From Acidimicrobiales bacterium (lineage in GTDB: Bacteria > Actinomycetota > Acidimicrobiia > Acidimicrobiales > RAAP-2): a DNA stretch of 5,828 nt. Positions 1 through 5,828 of this stretch are shown here, one piece after another. How positions within the stretch are numbered: the stretch's first letter is position 1; each line of letters begins with the position of its first letter. The DNA lies in contig JADGOF010000163.1 in assembly GCA_017883105.1 (NCBI GenBank), positions 1 through 5,828 on the forward strand, read 5' to 3'. Both the position numbers and the translations under genes were made by a program. The notes under the pieces were generated by a model. The model had not been told where the DNA came from. It did not search any database and saw only the letters and a list, made by a program, of their open reading frames with translations.

Positions 1-752
1 GACCCGGCGGTGGGGGCCTCCGAGTAGGCGTCGGGGGACCAGGTGTGGAACGGGAAGATCGGTGCCTTGACCGCGAACGCCGCGGTGAAGGCGAGGAAGA
101 GCAGCACCCCTTCGGTTCCCGACAGGTGGGTGTGGATCAGGGCGGGGAGCTCGAAGGTGAGCACTCCGGTCTGGGACCGGTGGATGAAGGCGATGGACAA
201 GATACCGACCAGCAGGAACGCCGACCCGGCGAAGGTGTAGACGAAGAACTTGATGGCCGCATATCCACGACGGGCGTAGCCCCAGCCGCCGATGAGGAAG
301 TAGGCCGGCACCAGTGTCAGTTCGAAGAAGAGGAAGAAGAGCACCAGGTCGAGCGAGACGAAGCTGCCCATGCAGGCTGACTCCAGCAGCAGCAGCCATC
401 CGATGAACGACCGGGGATCTCGCCGGGCCCGGGCTCCGAGCATGGTCAGCGGGAACAGCAACGCGGTGAGCAGCACCAGAAACAGGGAGATGCCGTCGAT
501 GCCCAGCGACCAGTGGATGCCCAGGTCTTTGGCCCAGACGTGGTCGGACGCCAGTTGGAAGCCGCCGTAGCCGGTCTTGAATTTGAAGGCGATGGCCACA
601 GCCACGCACAGCGTGACCACCGACACGGTGACGCCCAGGGCCTCGTGGAACCAGGAGGCGACTGCGCTCCGGGGGATCAGGGCCACCAGGGCGGCGCCGA
701 TGACCGGCACCAACACCAGCACGGTGAGGAACGGGAACGGAGTGGTCGCCAT
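1..752 (-). CDS. nuoM: NADH-quinone oxidoreductase subunit M (NuoM), 5' part; 3' end outside the window
   Basis: This is an antiporter-like membrane subunit of complex I, one of the three Mrp-type proton pumps in the membrane arm. Reading begins at ATG (750-752) with MATTPFPFLTVLVLVPVIGA and stays open for 250 codons to the window edge; family members have about 500 residues, so roughly half is present. Family motifs visible: the helix FFLFFELTLVPAYFLIGGWG, whose glutamate is residue 144 (the essential Glu144 of E. coli NuoM), and AFAVKAPIFPFHTWSPDAYS followed by EAPTAG at the edge, whose lysine is residue 229 (the counterpart of the TM7 lysine). The region around residues 78-90 (LGIHWSLGIDGIS) matches the usual segment before TM3. 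The start codon shares its A with the nuoL stop (TGATG), and GGTGG about 6 nt upstream is a modest Shine-Dalgarno. No frameshift is seen. The pump residues distinguish it from a broken copy. NuoM rather than NuoN is indicated by position after nuoL and by the EAPTAG motif. Confidence 0.96.
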   Translation of the reverse strand, partial: MATTPFPFLTVLVLVPVIGAALVALIPRSAVASWFHEALGVTVSVVTLCVAVAIAFKFKTGYGGFQLASDHVWAKDLGIHWSLGIDGISLFLVLLTALLFPLTMLGARARRDPRSFIGWLLLLESACMGSFVSLDLVLFFLFFELTLVPAYFLIGGWGYARRGYAAIKFFVYTFAGSAFLLVGILSIAFIHRSQTGVLTFELPALIHTHLSGTEGVLLFLAFTAAFAVKAPIFPFHTWSPDAYSEAPTAG

Positions 753-2680
753 CACGCCCACCACATCCGGGTCAGCATGAAACCGAGCACCAACACGATG
801 CCCAACACGATGCCCAACACGTAATTGCGGACGTAGCCGGTCTGGGTCTTCCGGATGACCGATCCCGATCCCCGCACGACGGCGGCCACTCCGGTGACCG
901 CTCCGTCGATGACCTTTGGATCGACCACCTCGGCACAGAACGCGGCAAGACGTTCGGACGGGCGGCCGAACACGGAGTCGTAGAGCTCGTTGATGTACCA
1001 CGCACCCCGGAGGAATGCCCCTTCTAGTGCTGGGCGCTCGGCCCGACTGGTCCACAGCCGCAGGCCGACGTATACGCCGGCGATGGCGATCACCGCATCG
1101 ACCGTGCTCAGTACCCAGATCGACGACGAGCTCAGGTGATCGTTATAGAGATTGCCCCCGAACACCGGGTCGACCCAGTTGGCCAGGGAGAAGCGTGAGC
1201 CGGAGATGGCCATCACCCCGGCCAGCGCGGCGAAGAAAGACAGGATGATCAGCGGAACCGTCATCAGCCACTTCGACTCGTGGGGCTCGGGAATGGCCCC
1301 TTCGGCGTGGTGGGATCCCGGCATGTCGGTGGTGGTATCGATGGCCACCTCCTTCGCCCAGCGGTCTTTGCCGAAGAAGGCCAGGCCGGTCAGCCGGCTC
1401 ATGTAGTACGCCGTCAACGCCGCGGTCACGATGCCCACCACCCAGAGGGCCGGGTGGGCCGCGAAGGTGTTCTCCAACACGTCGCCCTTTGCCCAGAACC
1501 CCGACAACGGCGGCACCGCGGCGATGGACAGCCATCCGATCCCGAAGGTGACGAAGGTCAGCGGCATGTAACGGCGCAGATTGCCCATCCGTTTGAGGTC
1601 CTGTTCGTCGTGAAGACCGTGGATGGCCGATCCGGCTCCCAGGAAGAGCAGGCCTTTGAAGAATGCGTGGGCGATCATCAAGAAGATGGCGGCTTCATAG
1701 GCGCCGCACCCGATGGCCAGGAACATGTATCCCAGTTGGGACACGGTCGAGTAGGCCAGTACCTTCTTGATGTCCTGCTGGGCGCAGGCGATGGTGGCCG
1801 CCACGAAGGCGGTGGCTGCCCCGACGATGGCCACCACCAGGGCGGCATCGGACGAGGCATGGAGCAGCGGGTTGATCCGGCACAGGAGGTAGACGCCGGC
1901 AGTGACCATGGTCGCCGCGTGGATGAGGGCGGAGACCGGGGTCGGTCCTTCCATGGCGTCGGCCAGCCACGGGAAGAGGGGAATCTGCGCCGACTTGCCC
2001 ATCACCCCGACCAGCAGCAGCAGGCAGATGGCGGTGACGTTGGCCGAGCCGATCTTGTCGATGTTGGCGAAGACGGTGGAGTACTCGAGCGAGTGGACCT
2101 TGTCGTAGGTCAGGAAGATCGCCACCAGGAAGCCGGCGTCACCGATCCGGTTGTAGATGAAGGCCTTCTTGCCGGCACTGGCCGCCGAGTCCTTGGTGAA
2201 CCAGAAGGCGATCAGCCAGTAGGAGCAGGCCCCCACGCCTTCCCAGCCGACGAAGGTGACCAGCATGTTGCTGCCCAGCACCAGGATCAGCATGGAGGCG
2301 ACGAACAGGTTCAGGTAGAGGAAGAACTTGGGATAATCCCGGTCACCCTTCATGTACCCGATGGAGTACAGGTGGATCAGCGTGCTGATCCCGGTAATGA
2401 ACAGGACCATGGTCATCGACAGCGGGTCGACGTAGAGACTGGCGTGGACCTGCAGTCGGTCGACAGGGATCCACGTCCAGAGGTTCTGGGTGAAGGACCT
2501 GACCGGGGCGTTGACCTTCAGCAGGTCGAGGTAGACCCCGATCGACACCACGAAGGACGCCCCCACGAAGAAGGTGGCCACCCCACCGGCGGCGGGATCA
2601 CCCAGGCGCCGCCCCCAGACGGCCTGGATGGCGAAGCCGACCAGCGGCAGCAGGATGATCAGGTAGGTCAGGTCCAGCAT
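752..2680 (-). CDS. nuoL: NADH-quinone oxidoreductase subunit L (NuoL)
   Basis: This is the distal antiporter-like proton pump of complex I, 642 residues, close to the usual 610-660. It is a polytopic membrane protein. Known functional residues can be read: Glu147 in VTFVGWEGVGACSYWLI (TM5), Lys229 in LLLVGVMGKSAQIPLFPWLA (TM7), the EGPTPVSALIHAATMVTAGV helix at 244-263, Lys342 in HAFFKGLLFL, and Lys399 in PPLSGFWAKGDVL (TM12). The HGLHDEQDLKRMGNL loop at 354-368 is also a family signature. After about residue 540 comes the charged and amphipathic segment RLWTSRAERP to VVDPKVIDGAV, corresponding to the long lateral helix that runs along NuoM and NuoN. A final hydrophobic helix (about 618-640) ends in RMWWA. 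The ATG at 2678-2680 lies 4 nt after the nuoK stop, with AAGGG (2689-2693) 8 nt upstream. The TGA overlaps the nuoM ATG by one base. The C-terminal helix is encoded partly by a 12-bp tandem repeat. Confidence 0.98.
   Translation of the reverse strand: MLDLTYLIILLPLVGFAIQAVWGRRLGDPAAGGVATFFVGASFVVSIGVYLDLLKVNAPVRSFTQNLWTWIPVDRLQVHASLYVDPLSMTMVLFITGISTLIHLYSIGYMKGDRDYPKFFLYLNLFVASMLILVLGSNMLVTFVGWEGVGACSYWLIAFWFTKDSAASAGKKAFIYNRIGDAGFLVAIFLTYDKVHSLEYSTVFANIDKIGSANVTAICLLLLVGVMGKSAQIPLFPWLADAMEGPTPVSALIHAATMVTAGVYLLCRINPLLHASSDAALVVAIVGAATAFVAATIACAQQDIKKVLAYSTVSQLGYMFLAIGCGAYEAAIFLMIAHAFFKGLLFLGAGSAIHGLHDEQDLKRMGNLRRYMPLTFVTFGIGWLSIAAVPPLSGFWAKGDVLENTFAAHPALWVVGIVTAALTAYYMSRLTGLAFFGKDRWAKEVAIDTTTDMPGSHHAEGAIPEPHESKWLMTVPLIILSFFAALAGVMAISGSRFSLANWVDPVFGGNLYNDHLSSSSIWVLSTVDAVIAIAGVYVGLRLWTSRAERPALEGAFLRGAWYINELYDSVFGRPSERLAAFCAEVVDPKVIDGAVTGVAAVVRGSGSVIRKTQTGYVRNYVLGIVLGIVLVLGFMLTRMWWA
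791..821. repeat. 12-bp tandem repeat within the nuoL C-terminal helix
   Basis: The plus strand reads caacacgatgcc at 791-802 and again, identically, at 803-814, followed by caacacg at 815-821, giving about 2.6 copies. The unit is a multiple of three and lies inside nuoL, where it encodes the repeated VLGI of the last transmembrane helix (VLGIVLGIVLVLGF). Gain or loss of a unit would add or remove four hydrophobic residues without breaking the frame. Probably an incidental low-complexity coding repeat. Confidence 0.85.
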
Positions 2681-2684
2681 CCCC

Positions 2685-2990
2685 TCAGCCCTTCATCAGG
2701 TGGAGGTCGTCGGCGGTGGCATTGGCCCGGCGGCGGAAGATGGCGACCACGATCCCGAGGCCGACCACCACTTCGGCGGCCGCCACCACCAGCACGAAGA
2801 AGACCAGGACCTGGCCCCCGATGTCGTGCAGCATGCGGGCGAACGTGACGAAGGTGAGGTTGGCCGCGTTGAGCATGAGCTCGATGCACATGAACATCAC
2901 CAGCACGTTGCGGCGCACCAGCACGCCGAAGGCGCCGATGGAGAAGAGGACCGCGGCCAGGGCGAGATACCAGTCCGAGTTGATGGTCAC
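2685..2990 (-). CDS. nuoK: NADH-quinone oxidoreductase subunit K (NuoK)
   Basis: This is a small MrpC-like membrane subunit of complex I, 101 residues (family about 100), with three transmembrane helices at roughly 8-26, 29-50 and 61-85. It carries the two membrane glutamates essential for coupling: Glu37 in MFMCIELMLNAANL (helix 2) and Glu73 in VLVVAAAEVVVGLGIVVAIF (helix 3), the counterparts of E. coli Glu36 and Glu72. A short basic stretch (FRRRAN) follows helix 3. The start is GTG (2988-2990), giving MTINSDWYLALAAVL. It is chosen because the family N-terminus aligns here, because GTG overlaps the nuoJ stop as GTGA, and because a good AGGAGA lies 7 nt upstream. The only nearby upstream ATG (2995-2997) is in the nuoJ frame and is read as the Met of its C-terminal MAP. 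The nuoL start follows 4 nt after the TGA. Confidence 0.97.
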   Translation of the reverse strand: MTINSDWYLALAAVLFSIGAFGVLVRRNVLVMFMCIELMLNAANLTFVTFARMLHDIGGQVLVFFVLVVAAAEVVVGLGIVVAIFRRRANATADDLHLMKG

Positions 2991-3721
2991 GGGGCCATCT
3001 CCTGTCGTGATGCCGGGGTGGGTGTCGCGTCGGGTGACGCGGCCGGGGAGATGCCGTCGGACTTGTCAACCGATTCGGCTTCAGGCGTCGTCAGGACCGC
3101 TCCGTCTTCAGGATTTGCGGTATCGGCGTGCGGAAGGACATCGGTGGGATTGGTGGTCACCGGGGGCCGGCGGGCCAGTACGACGGCACCCACCACGGCT
3201 ATGACCAACAGCGCTGCCGTCGCCTCGAACGGGAAGAGGTAGGTGGTGTAGACCGACTTGCCCAGCAGGTAGACGTTGGACTGCTTGCCAGCGTCGACCC
3301 CGGCCACGTGCGGGGCCCCGGTCGTCCACTTCGAAACCTGGCCCAGCAGCAGGAGGCCGGTGGTGCTGAACAGGGTCAGGCCGATGGCCAAGGGGCGCTG
3401 CCCCCGCAGGGGCTCGAAGCCGATGTTCTCCTCGCGGTCGACACCGAGGAACATGATGACGAACAAGAAGAGCACCACGATGGCCCCGGCGTAGACGATC
3501 ACCTGGACGGCGGCGAGAAATGGGTCCCGCTGCAGGACGAACAGTACGGCGATACCGAACAGGGTCATCACCAGCATGAGGGCCGAGTGGACCGGATTGC
3601 GGGCCGCCACCACCCCGATGGCGCCCGACAGGACGATGGCCGCGGACACGGCGAACACACCGATGTCGACCCACGAGGAGCGACCTGCCGCAGACGCCGC
3701 TGTCACCAGCACACCGAACAT
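2987..3721 (-). CDS. nuoJ: NADH-quinone oxidoreductase subunit J (NuoJ) with an extended C-terminal tail
   Basis: This is a membrane subunit of complex I that lies between the quinone-site subunit NuoH and NuoK. From ATG (3719-3721) it has 244 residues. Five hydrophobic helices are seen at about 17-38, 46-64, 72-93, 111-129 and 162-183. The signature is DPFLAAVQVIVYAGAIVVLF (67-86) with Tyr77 in the VYAGAI element that forms the pi-bulge helix in known structures, followed by FLFVIMFLGVDREEN. After helix 5 the chain runs ARRPPVTT and then about 58 residues rich in Pro, Ser, Thr, Ala and Asp with no hydrophobic segment, a probably disordered tail. The arginines after helix 5 place it on the cytoplasmic side. 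ATG shares its A with the nuoI stop (TGATG), the same arrangement as at H/I and L/M. An in-frame TTG directly before it (3722-3724) would add one residue and cannot be excluded. The stop overlaps the nuoK GTG by 4 nt. Confidence 0.96.
   Translation of the reverse strand: MFGVLVTAASAAGRSSWVDIGVFAVSAAIVLSGAIGVVAARNPVHSALMLVMTLFGIAVLFVLQRDPFLAAVQVIVYAGAIVVLFLFVIMFLGVDREENIGFEPLRGQRPLAIGLTLFSTTGLLLLGQVSKWTTGAPHVAGVDAGKQSNVYLLGKSVYTTYLFPFEATAALLVIAVVGAVVLARRPPVTTNPTDVLPHADTANPEDGAVLTTPEAESVDKSDGISPAASPDATPTPASRQEMAP
2998..3003 (-). promoter_or_regulatory. Shine-Dalgarno site of nuoK
   Basis: The minus strand reads AGGAGA, 7 nt before the GTG of nuoK and inside the last codons of nuoJ. It is well placed and supports GTG at 2988-2990 as the true start despite the absence of an in-frame ATG. 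Confidence 0.75.
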
Positions 3722-4638
3722 CAAGAACTGCCCGCTTCCGCCGCAGGCCCTGGGTCCCCGGTCACCGTCGGGACGACGGTCGCTCCGCTGACACCTGCCG
3801 CGTCCCGTTCGGAGTTTCCGGCCACCACCGCCTCGGCGTAGTCGACATCCCTCTGGGCGCGGTGCTTCTTGCCCGCGCCCGGTGCGAACCGCTCCGCCTT
3901 CTCGAGCATGCGGCCGACCGCCCCGCGCGGACCCCGCTTGGCGGCGGGCATGTCCGTGGGACGGAGGTGACGCTCGAGGGTGTCACGCAGCTGTCGGCTG
4001 CCGGTGCTGGCGTCGTCGCGGTCGGGGCTCTGACCGGCTTCAGGAGCACGCGATCCGAATCCGAGCTCGCCCGACCACTGGACCTGACCCTCGAACGCCG
4101 CGCTGCCCGACGGCGAAGTGGCCCGCATCCATCCCGAGGTGTGCAGGTCGTCGCCTTCGCGCCAGTCCTCCCAGGGCATGTGCTTGGGCTTGCCCTCGTC
4201 GTCCACCAGCAGTTCGTCCTTGGTGTAGATGGCGTCGTTCCGGTTGGTGAAGGAGAACTCCATCAACTTCGACTCGGTGATGGCCTCGGTGGGACAGGCC
4301 TCGACACAGAGGTCGCAGTGGATGCACCGCAGGAAGTTGATCTCGTAGACGTAGCCGTACCGCTCACCGGGGGACACCGGATGGTCGGGTGGGTTGTCGA
4401 GGCCACGCACGTAGATGCAGTCGGCCGGGCACACCCCGGCGCACAGCTCACAGCCGATGCACTTCTCCATGCCGTCCTCGTACCGGTTGAGGACGTGACG
4501 GCCGTGCTGGCGCGGCTGCTTGGGCCGCTTCTCCTCCGGATACTGACGGGTGACCGGGGGACGCCCGAGGTGCTCGAGGGTGAGCTTGAACCCGCCCAGA
4601 AAGTTCTGCCGCTTGTGCGGCGGTTCAGGGACAGCCAT
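3721..4638 (-). CDS. nuoI: NADH-quinone oxidoreductase subunit I (NuoI), two [4Fe-4S] ferredoxin subunit with a long C-terminal extension
   Basis: This is a peripheral-arm subunit of complex I that passes electrons through clusters N6a and N6b towards N2 and the quinone. It has 305 residues, against about 160-210 usual for bacterial NuoI. The N-terminal part (GGFKLTLEHLGRPPVTRQYP) is the family's membrane-surface helix region. Two complete cluster motifs follow: CIGCELCAGVCP with Cys60, 63, 66 and 70, and CIHCDLCVEACP with Cys105, 108, 111 and 115. Between them is the SPGERYGYVYEINFLR stretch. Family similarity (FSFTNRNDAIYTKDELL) ends near residue 150-165. The remaining roughly 135-140 residues are hydrophilic and rich in Gly, Ala, Ser, Arg and Asp, with a basic part near 229-263 (including PAAKRGPRGAVGRMLEKAER) and no cysteine. 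I do not recognise a domain there. ATG (4636-4638) is set by the family N-terminus, the TGATG overlap with the nuoH stop and a strong ribosome binding site. The tail is in frame up to the TGA that overlaps nuoJ, so it is not a readthrough artefact. Confidence 0.97.
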   Translation of the reverse strand: MAVPEPPHKRQNFLGGFKLTLEHLGRPPVTRQYPEEKRPKQPRQHGRHVLNRYEDGMEKCIGCELCAGVCPADCIYVRGLDNPPDHPVSPGERYGYVYEINFLRCIHCDLCVEACPTEAITESKLMEFSFTNRNDAIYTKDELLVDDEGKPKHMPWEDWREGDDLHTSGWMRATSPSGSAAFEGQVQWSGELGFGSRAPEAGQSPDRDDASTGSRQLRDTLERHLRPTDMPAAKRGPRGAVGRMLEKAERFAPGAGKKHRAQRDVDYAEAVVAGNSERDAAGVSGATVVPTVTGDPGPAAEAGSS

Positions 4639-5828
4639 CAGCTGTCACCCCCTTCGATCGACGGGGAAGGTGACGTCTCCGGCGAGGAGATGACCGGCTC
4701 CGCCGGCCGGCTCCACAGCCGGACGCCCACCGGAGGGACGATGGCCCGGGTCCCTTCGCGTTCGCCCCCGATGGTGAAGGCCCGGGTGATCACCACGGCG
4801 GCCATCACGATGGCGGCCGCCATCCCAAGGCCCCACCAGCCGTCGATCACGAAGCCGGCCACGATGAGCAGCCAGCCGAGCGACAGCGGGATCAGGCGTT
4901 TCCAGCCCAGGTCCATCAGCTGGTCGTAGCGGAGGCGGGGCAATGCCGCCCGAAGCCACACGAAGATGAACAAGAAGGCGATGGTCTTGCCCAGGAACCA
5001 CAGGATCGGCCACAGCCACTGGAGATGGGCGATGTGGGGCACCGGGCCGTCGGGGCCACCGAAGAAGAGGGTCACCGTGATGGCCGACATGGTGATGGTG
5101 TTCATGAACTCGGCCAGAAAGAACAGGGCGAACCGGATCGACGAGTACTCGGTGACGTAGCCGCCGACCAGCTCGGAGTCGGCTTCGACCAGGTCGAACG
5201 GAGGTCGGTTGGTCTCGGCGATGACGGCGATGAAGAAGATGACGAACGGCACCACGCCCAGCCGGATGGCGTTCCACTGCCAGAGGTGGGCGGCCTGGGC
5301 GTTAACGATGGTGCGGGTGCTGAGCGCTCCGGTGATCAGTACCACGGTGACCACGGTCATCCCGAGGGCGGCCTCGTAGGAGATCATCTGGGCCGAGGCG
5401 CGGACTGAGCCGAGCAGCGGGTACTTCGAGCCGGACGACCAACCGGCCAGCATGATCCCGTAGACGCCGATGGAGGACATGGCCAGCAGGAAGAGGATGC
5501 CCATGGGGGGATCGGCCAACTGCAGTTCGAAGGTGTGCCCGGCAATGGTCGCCTCGCCGCCGATGGGCACTATGGCGAAGCTCAAGAAGGCCGGGATGAT
5601 GGTGAGGTAGGGCGCTAGTTTGAACACGAAGCGGTCCGCTTGATCGGGGATCAGATCCTCTTTGAAGAAGAGCTTGATCCCATCGGCCAGGGTCTGGGCG
5701 ATGCCGAACGGACCTGCCCTGTTGGGGCCGATGCGGCTCTGCATGTCCGAGATGACCTTCCGCTCGAACCAGATCATGAGCATCACGGCCACCATCAGGG
5801 CGCCGAAGACCACCAGCACCTTGATCAG
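4638..5828 (-). CDS. nuoH: NADH-quinone oxidoreductase subunit H (NuoH), 3' part; 5' end outside the window
   Basis: This is the membrane subunit of complex I that forms much of the quinone-binding chamber with NuoB and NuoD and anchors the peripheral arm. The frame is open from the window edge, so 396 residues are visible and start mid-helix as LIKVLVVFGALMVAVMLM. The GTG at 5817-5819 is therefore an internal Val codon, and roughly 20-40 N-terminal residues are missing. Signatures, counting the first visible codon as 1: WFERKVISDMQSRIGPNRAG (20-39) and QTLADGIKLFFKEDLIPDQ (45-63), the first cytoplasmic loop; SVRASAQMISYEAALG (141-156); ETNRPPFDLVEADSELVGGY (205-224) followed by VTEYS, the glutamate-rich quinone-site loop; and LPRLRYDQLMDLGWKRLIPL (296-315) before the last helices. 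After the final helix a polar tail of about 45 residues rich in Pro, Ser and Glu ends in IEGGDS. It is followed by nuoI with a 1-nt overlap. It looks intact and functional. Confidence 0.97.
   Translation of the reverse strand: MIKVLVVFGALMVAVMLMIWFERKVISDMQSRIGPNRAGPFGIAQTLADGIKLFFKEDLIPDQADRFVFKLAPYLTIIPAFLSFAIVPIGGEATIAGHTFELQLADPPMGILFLLAMSSIGVYGIMLAGWSSGSKYPLLGSVRASAQMISYEAALGMTVVTVVLITGALSTRTIVNAQAAHLWQWNAIRLGVVPFVIFFIAVIAETNRPPFDLVEADSELVGGYVTEYSSIRFALFFLAEFMNTITMSAITVTLFFGGPDGPVPHIAHLQWLWPILWFLGKTIAFLFIFVWLRAALPRLRYDQLMDLGWKRLIPLSLGWLLIVAGFVIDGWWGLGMAAAIVMAAVVITRAFTIGGEREGTRAIVPPVGVRLWSRPAEPVISSPETSPSPSIEGGDS
4645..4654 (-). promoter_or_regulatory. Strong Shine-Dalgarno site of nuoI
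   Basis: The minus strand reads AAGGGGGTGA, one mismatch from AAGGAGGTGA, the full complement of the 16S rRNA 3' end. It ends 6 nt before the ATG of nuoI and lies in the last codons of nuoH. It is the best ribosome binding site in the window and fixes the nuoI start. Confidence 0.75.

Noticed and set aside
318..341. gaa/gag-rich purine run on the plus strand as a possible regulatory or simple-sequence element
   Set aside because: On the minus strand it encodes the Phe/Leu-rich FFLFFEL of NuoM around the essential Glu144, so the repetition follows from conserved protein sequence.
1..752. Apparent lack of a minus-strand gene in the first 750 bases, with several short plus-strand frames there
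   Set aside because: The minus strand is open from ATG at 752 to the window edge and encodes clear NuoM motifs. The short plus-strand frames (65-111 codons) are shadows of it.
1280..2848. A 522-codon open frame on the plus strand, antisense to nuoL and nuoK
   Set aside because: Its product is full of Asp, His, Gly, Glu, Gln and Arg with no hydrophobic core or recognisable domain, as expected of the antisense shadow of a GC-rich membrane-protein gene. The minus-strand genes beneath it have unambiguous family motifs throughout.
3862..4929. A 355-codon open frame on the plus strand, antisense to nuoI and the end of nuoH
   Set aside because: It crosses the nuoH/nuoI boundary, shows no family motif, and has no convincing ribosome binding site. 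It reflects third-position GC bias of the real genes.
5817..5819. GTG as the start codon of nuoH
   Set aside because: The reading frame stays open to the window edge, and the GTG falls in the middle of the first transmembrane helix, so it is an internal Val codon and the true start lies outside.
1..5828. Search for promoters, terminators, tRNAs, CRISPR arrays, insertion sequences, or an accessory or defence system
   Set aside because: Coding sequence of one housekeeping operon fills the window with at most 4 bp between genes. I saw no stem-loop followed by a T run, no repeat-spacer pattern, no inverted terminal repeats and no gene outside the nuo set.

Overview
The window is an internal stretch of a nuo operon, which encodes the proton-pumping NADH:quinone oxidoreductase (respiratory complex I, NDH-1). 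Every gene is on the minus strand. Read in the direction of transcription, from high to low coordinates, the order is nuoH (5' end outside the window), nuoI, nuoJ, nuoK, nuoL and nuoM (3' end outside the window). This is the standard bacterial order. The coding regions fill the window with no intergenic space beyond 4 bp. I see no RNA gene, mobile element, CRISPR array, promoter or terminator; the operon's promoter and terminator must lie outside.

Layout: 4638-5828 is nuoH, the membrane subunit at the quinone site. 3721-4638 is nuoI, a ferredoxin-like subunit with two [4Fe-4S] clusters and an unusually long C-terminal tail. 2987-3721 is nuoJ and 2685-2990 is nuoK, small membrane subunits that link the quinone site to the pumps. 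752-2680 is nuoL, the distal antiporter-like pump with its lateral helix. 1-752 is the first 250 codons of nuoM, the second antiporter-like pump. Junctions are H/I, I/J and L/M with 1-nt overlaps (TGATG), J/K with a 4-nt overlap (GTGA), and K/L with a 4-nt gap. This suggests translational coupling of the membrane arm.

Function: electrons reach the quinone through the NuoI clusters at the NuoH interface. The released energy passes along charged residues in the membrane arm (NuoH glutamates, NuoK Glu37 and Glu73, NuoM Glu144 and Lys229, NuoL Glu147, Lys229 and Lys399) to drive proton export. All of these key residues can be read in the sequence, so the complex looks functional.

Organism: the DNA is visibly GC-rich, with G or C at most third codon positions, and it uses a GTG start at nuoK. 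The protein style (for example the LGVDREEN segment after the third helix of NuoJ, and the SPGERYG stretch between the NuoI cluster motifs) suggests a high-GC Gram-positive, Actinomycetota, possibly an Acidimicrobiia-like lineage. The phylum is a moderate inference and the class is weak.

Novelty: this is core housekeeping metabolism and I do not see an undescribed system. The points most worth a second look are the roughly 135-residue tail on NuoI and the tails on the neighbouring subunits NuoJ and NuoH, all predicted to lie on the cytoplasmic side.
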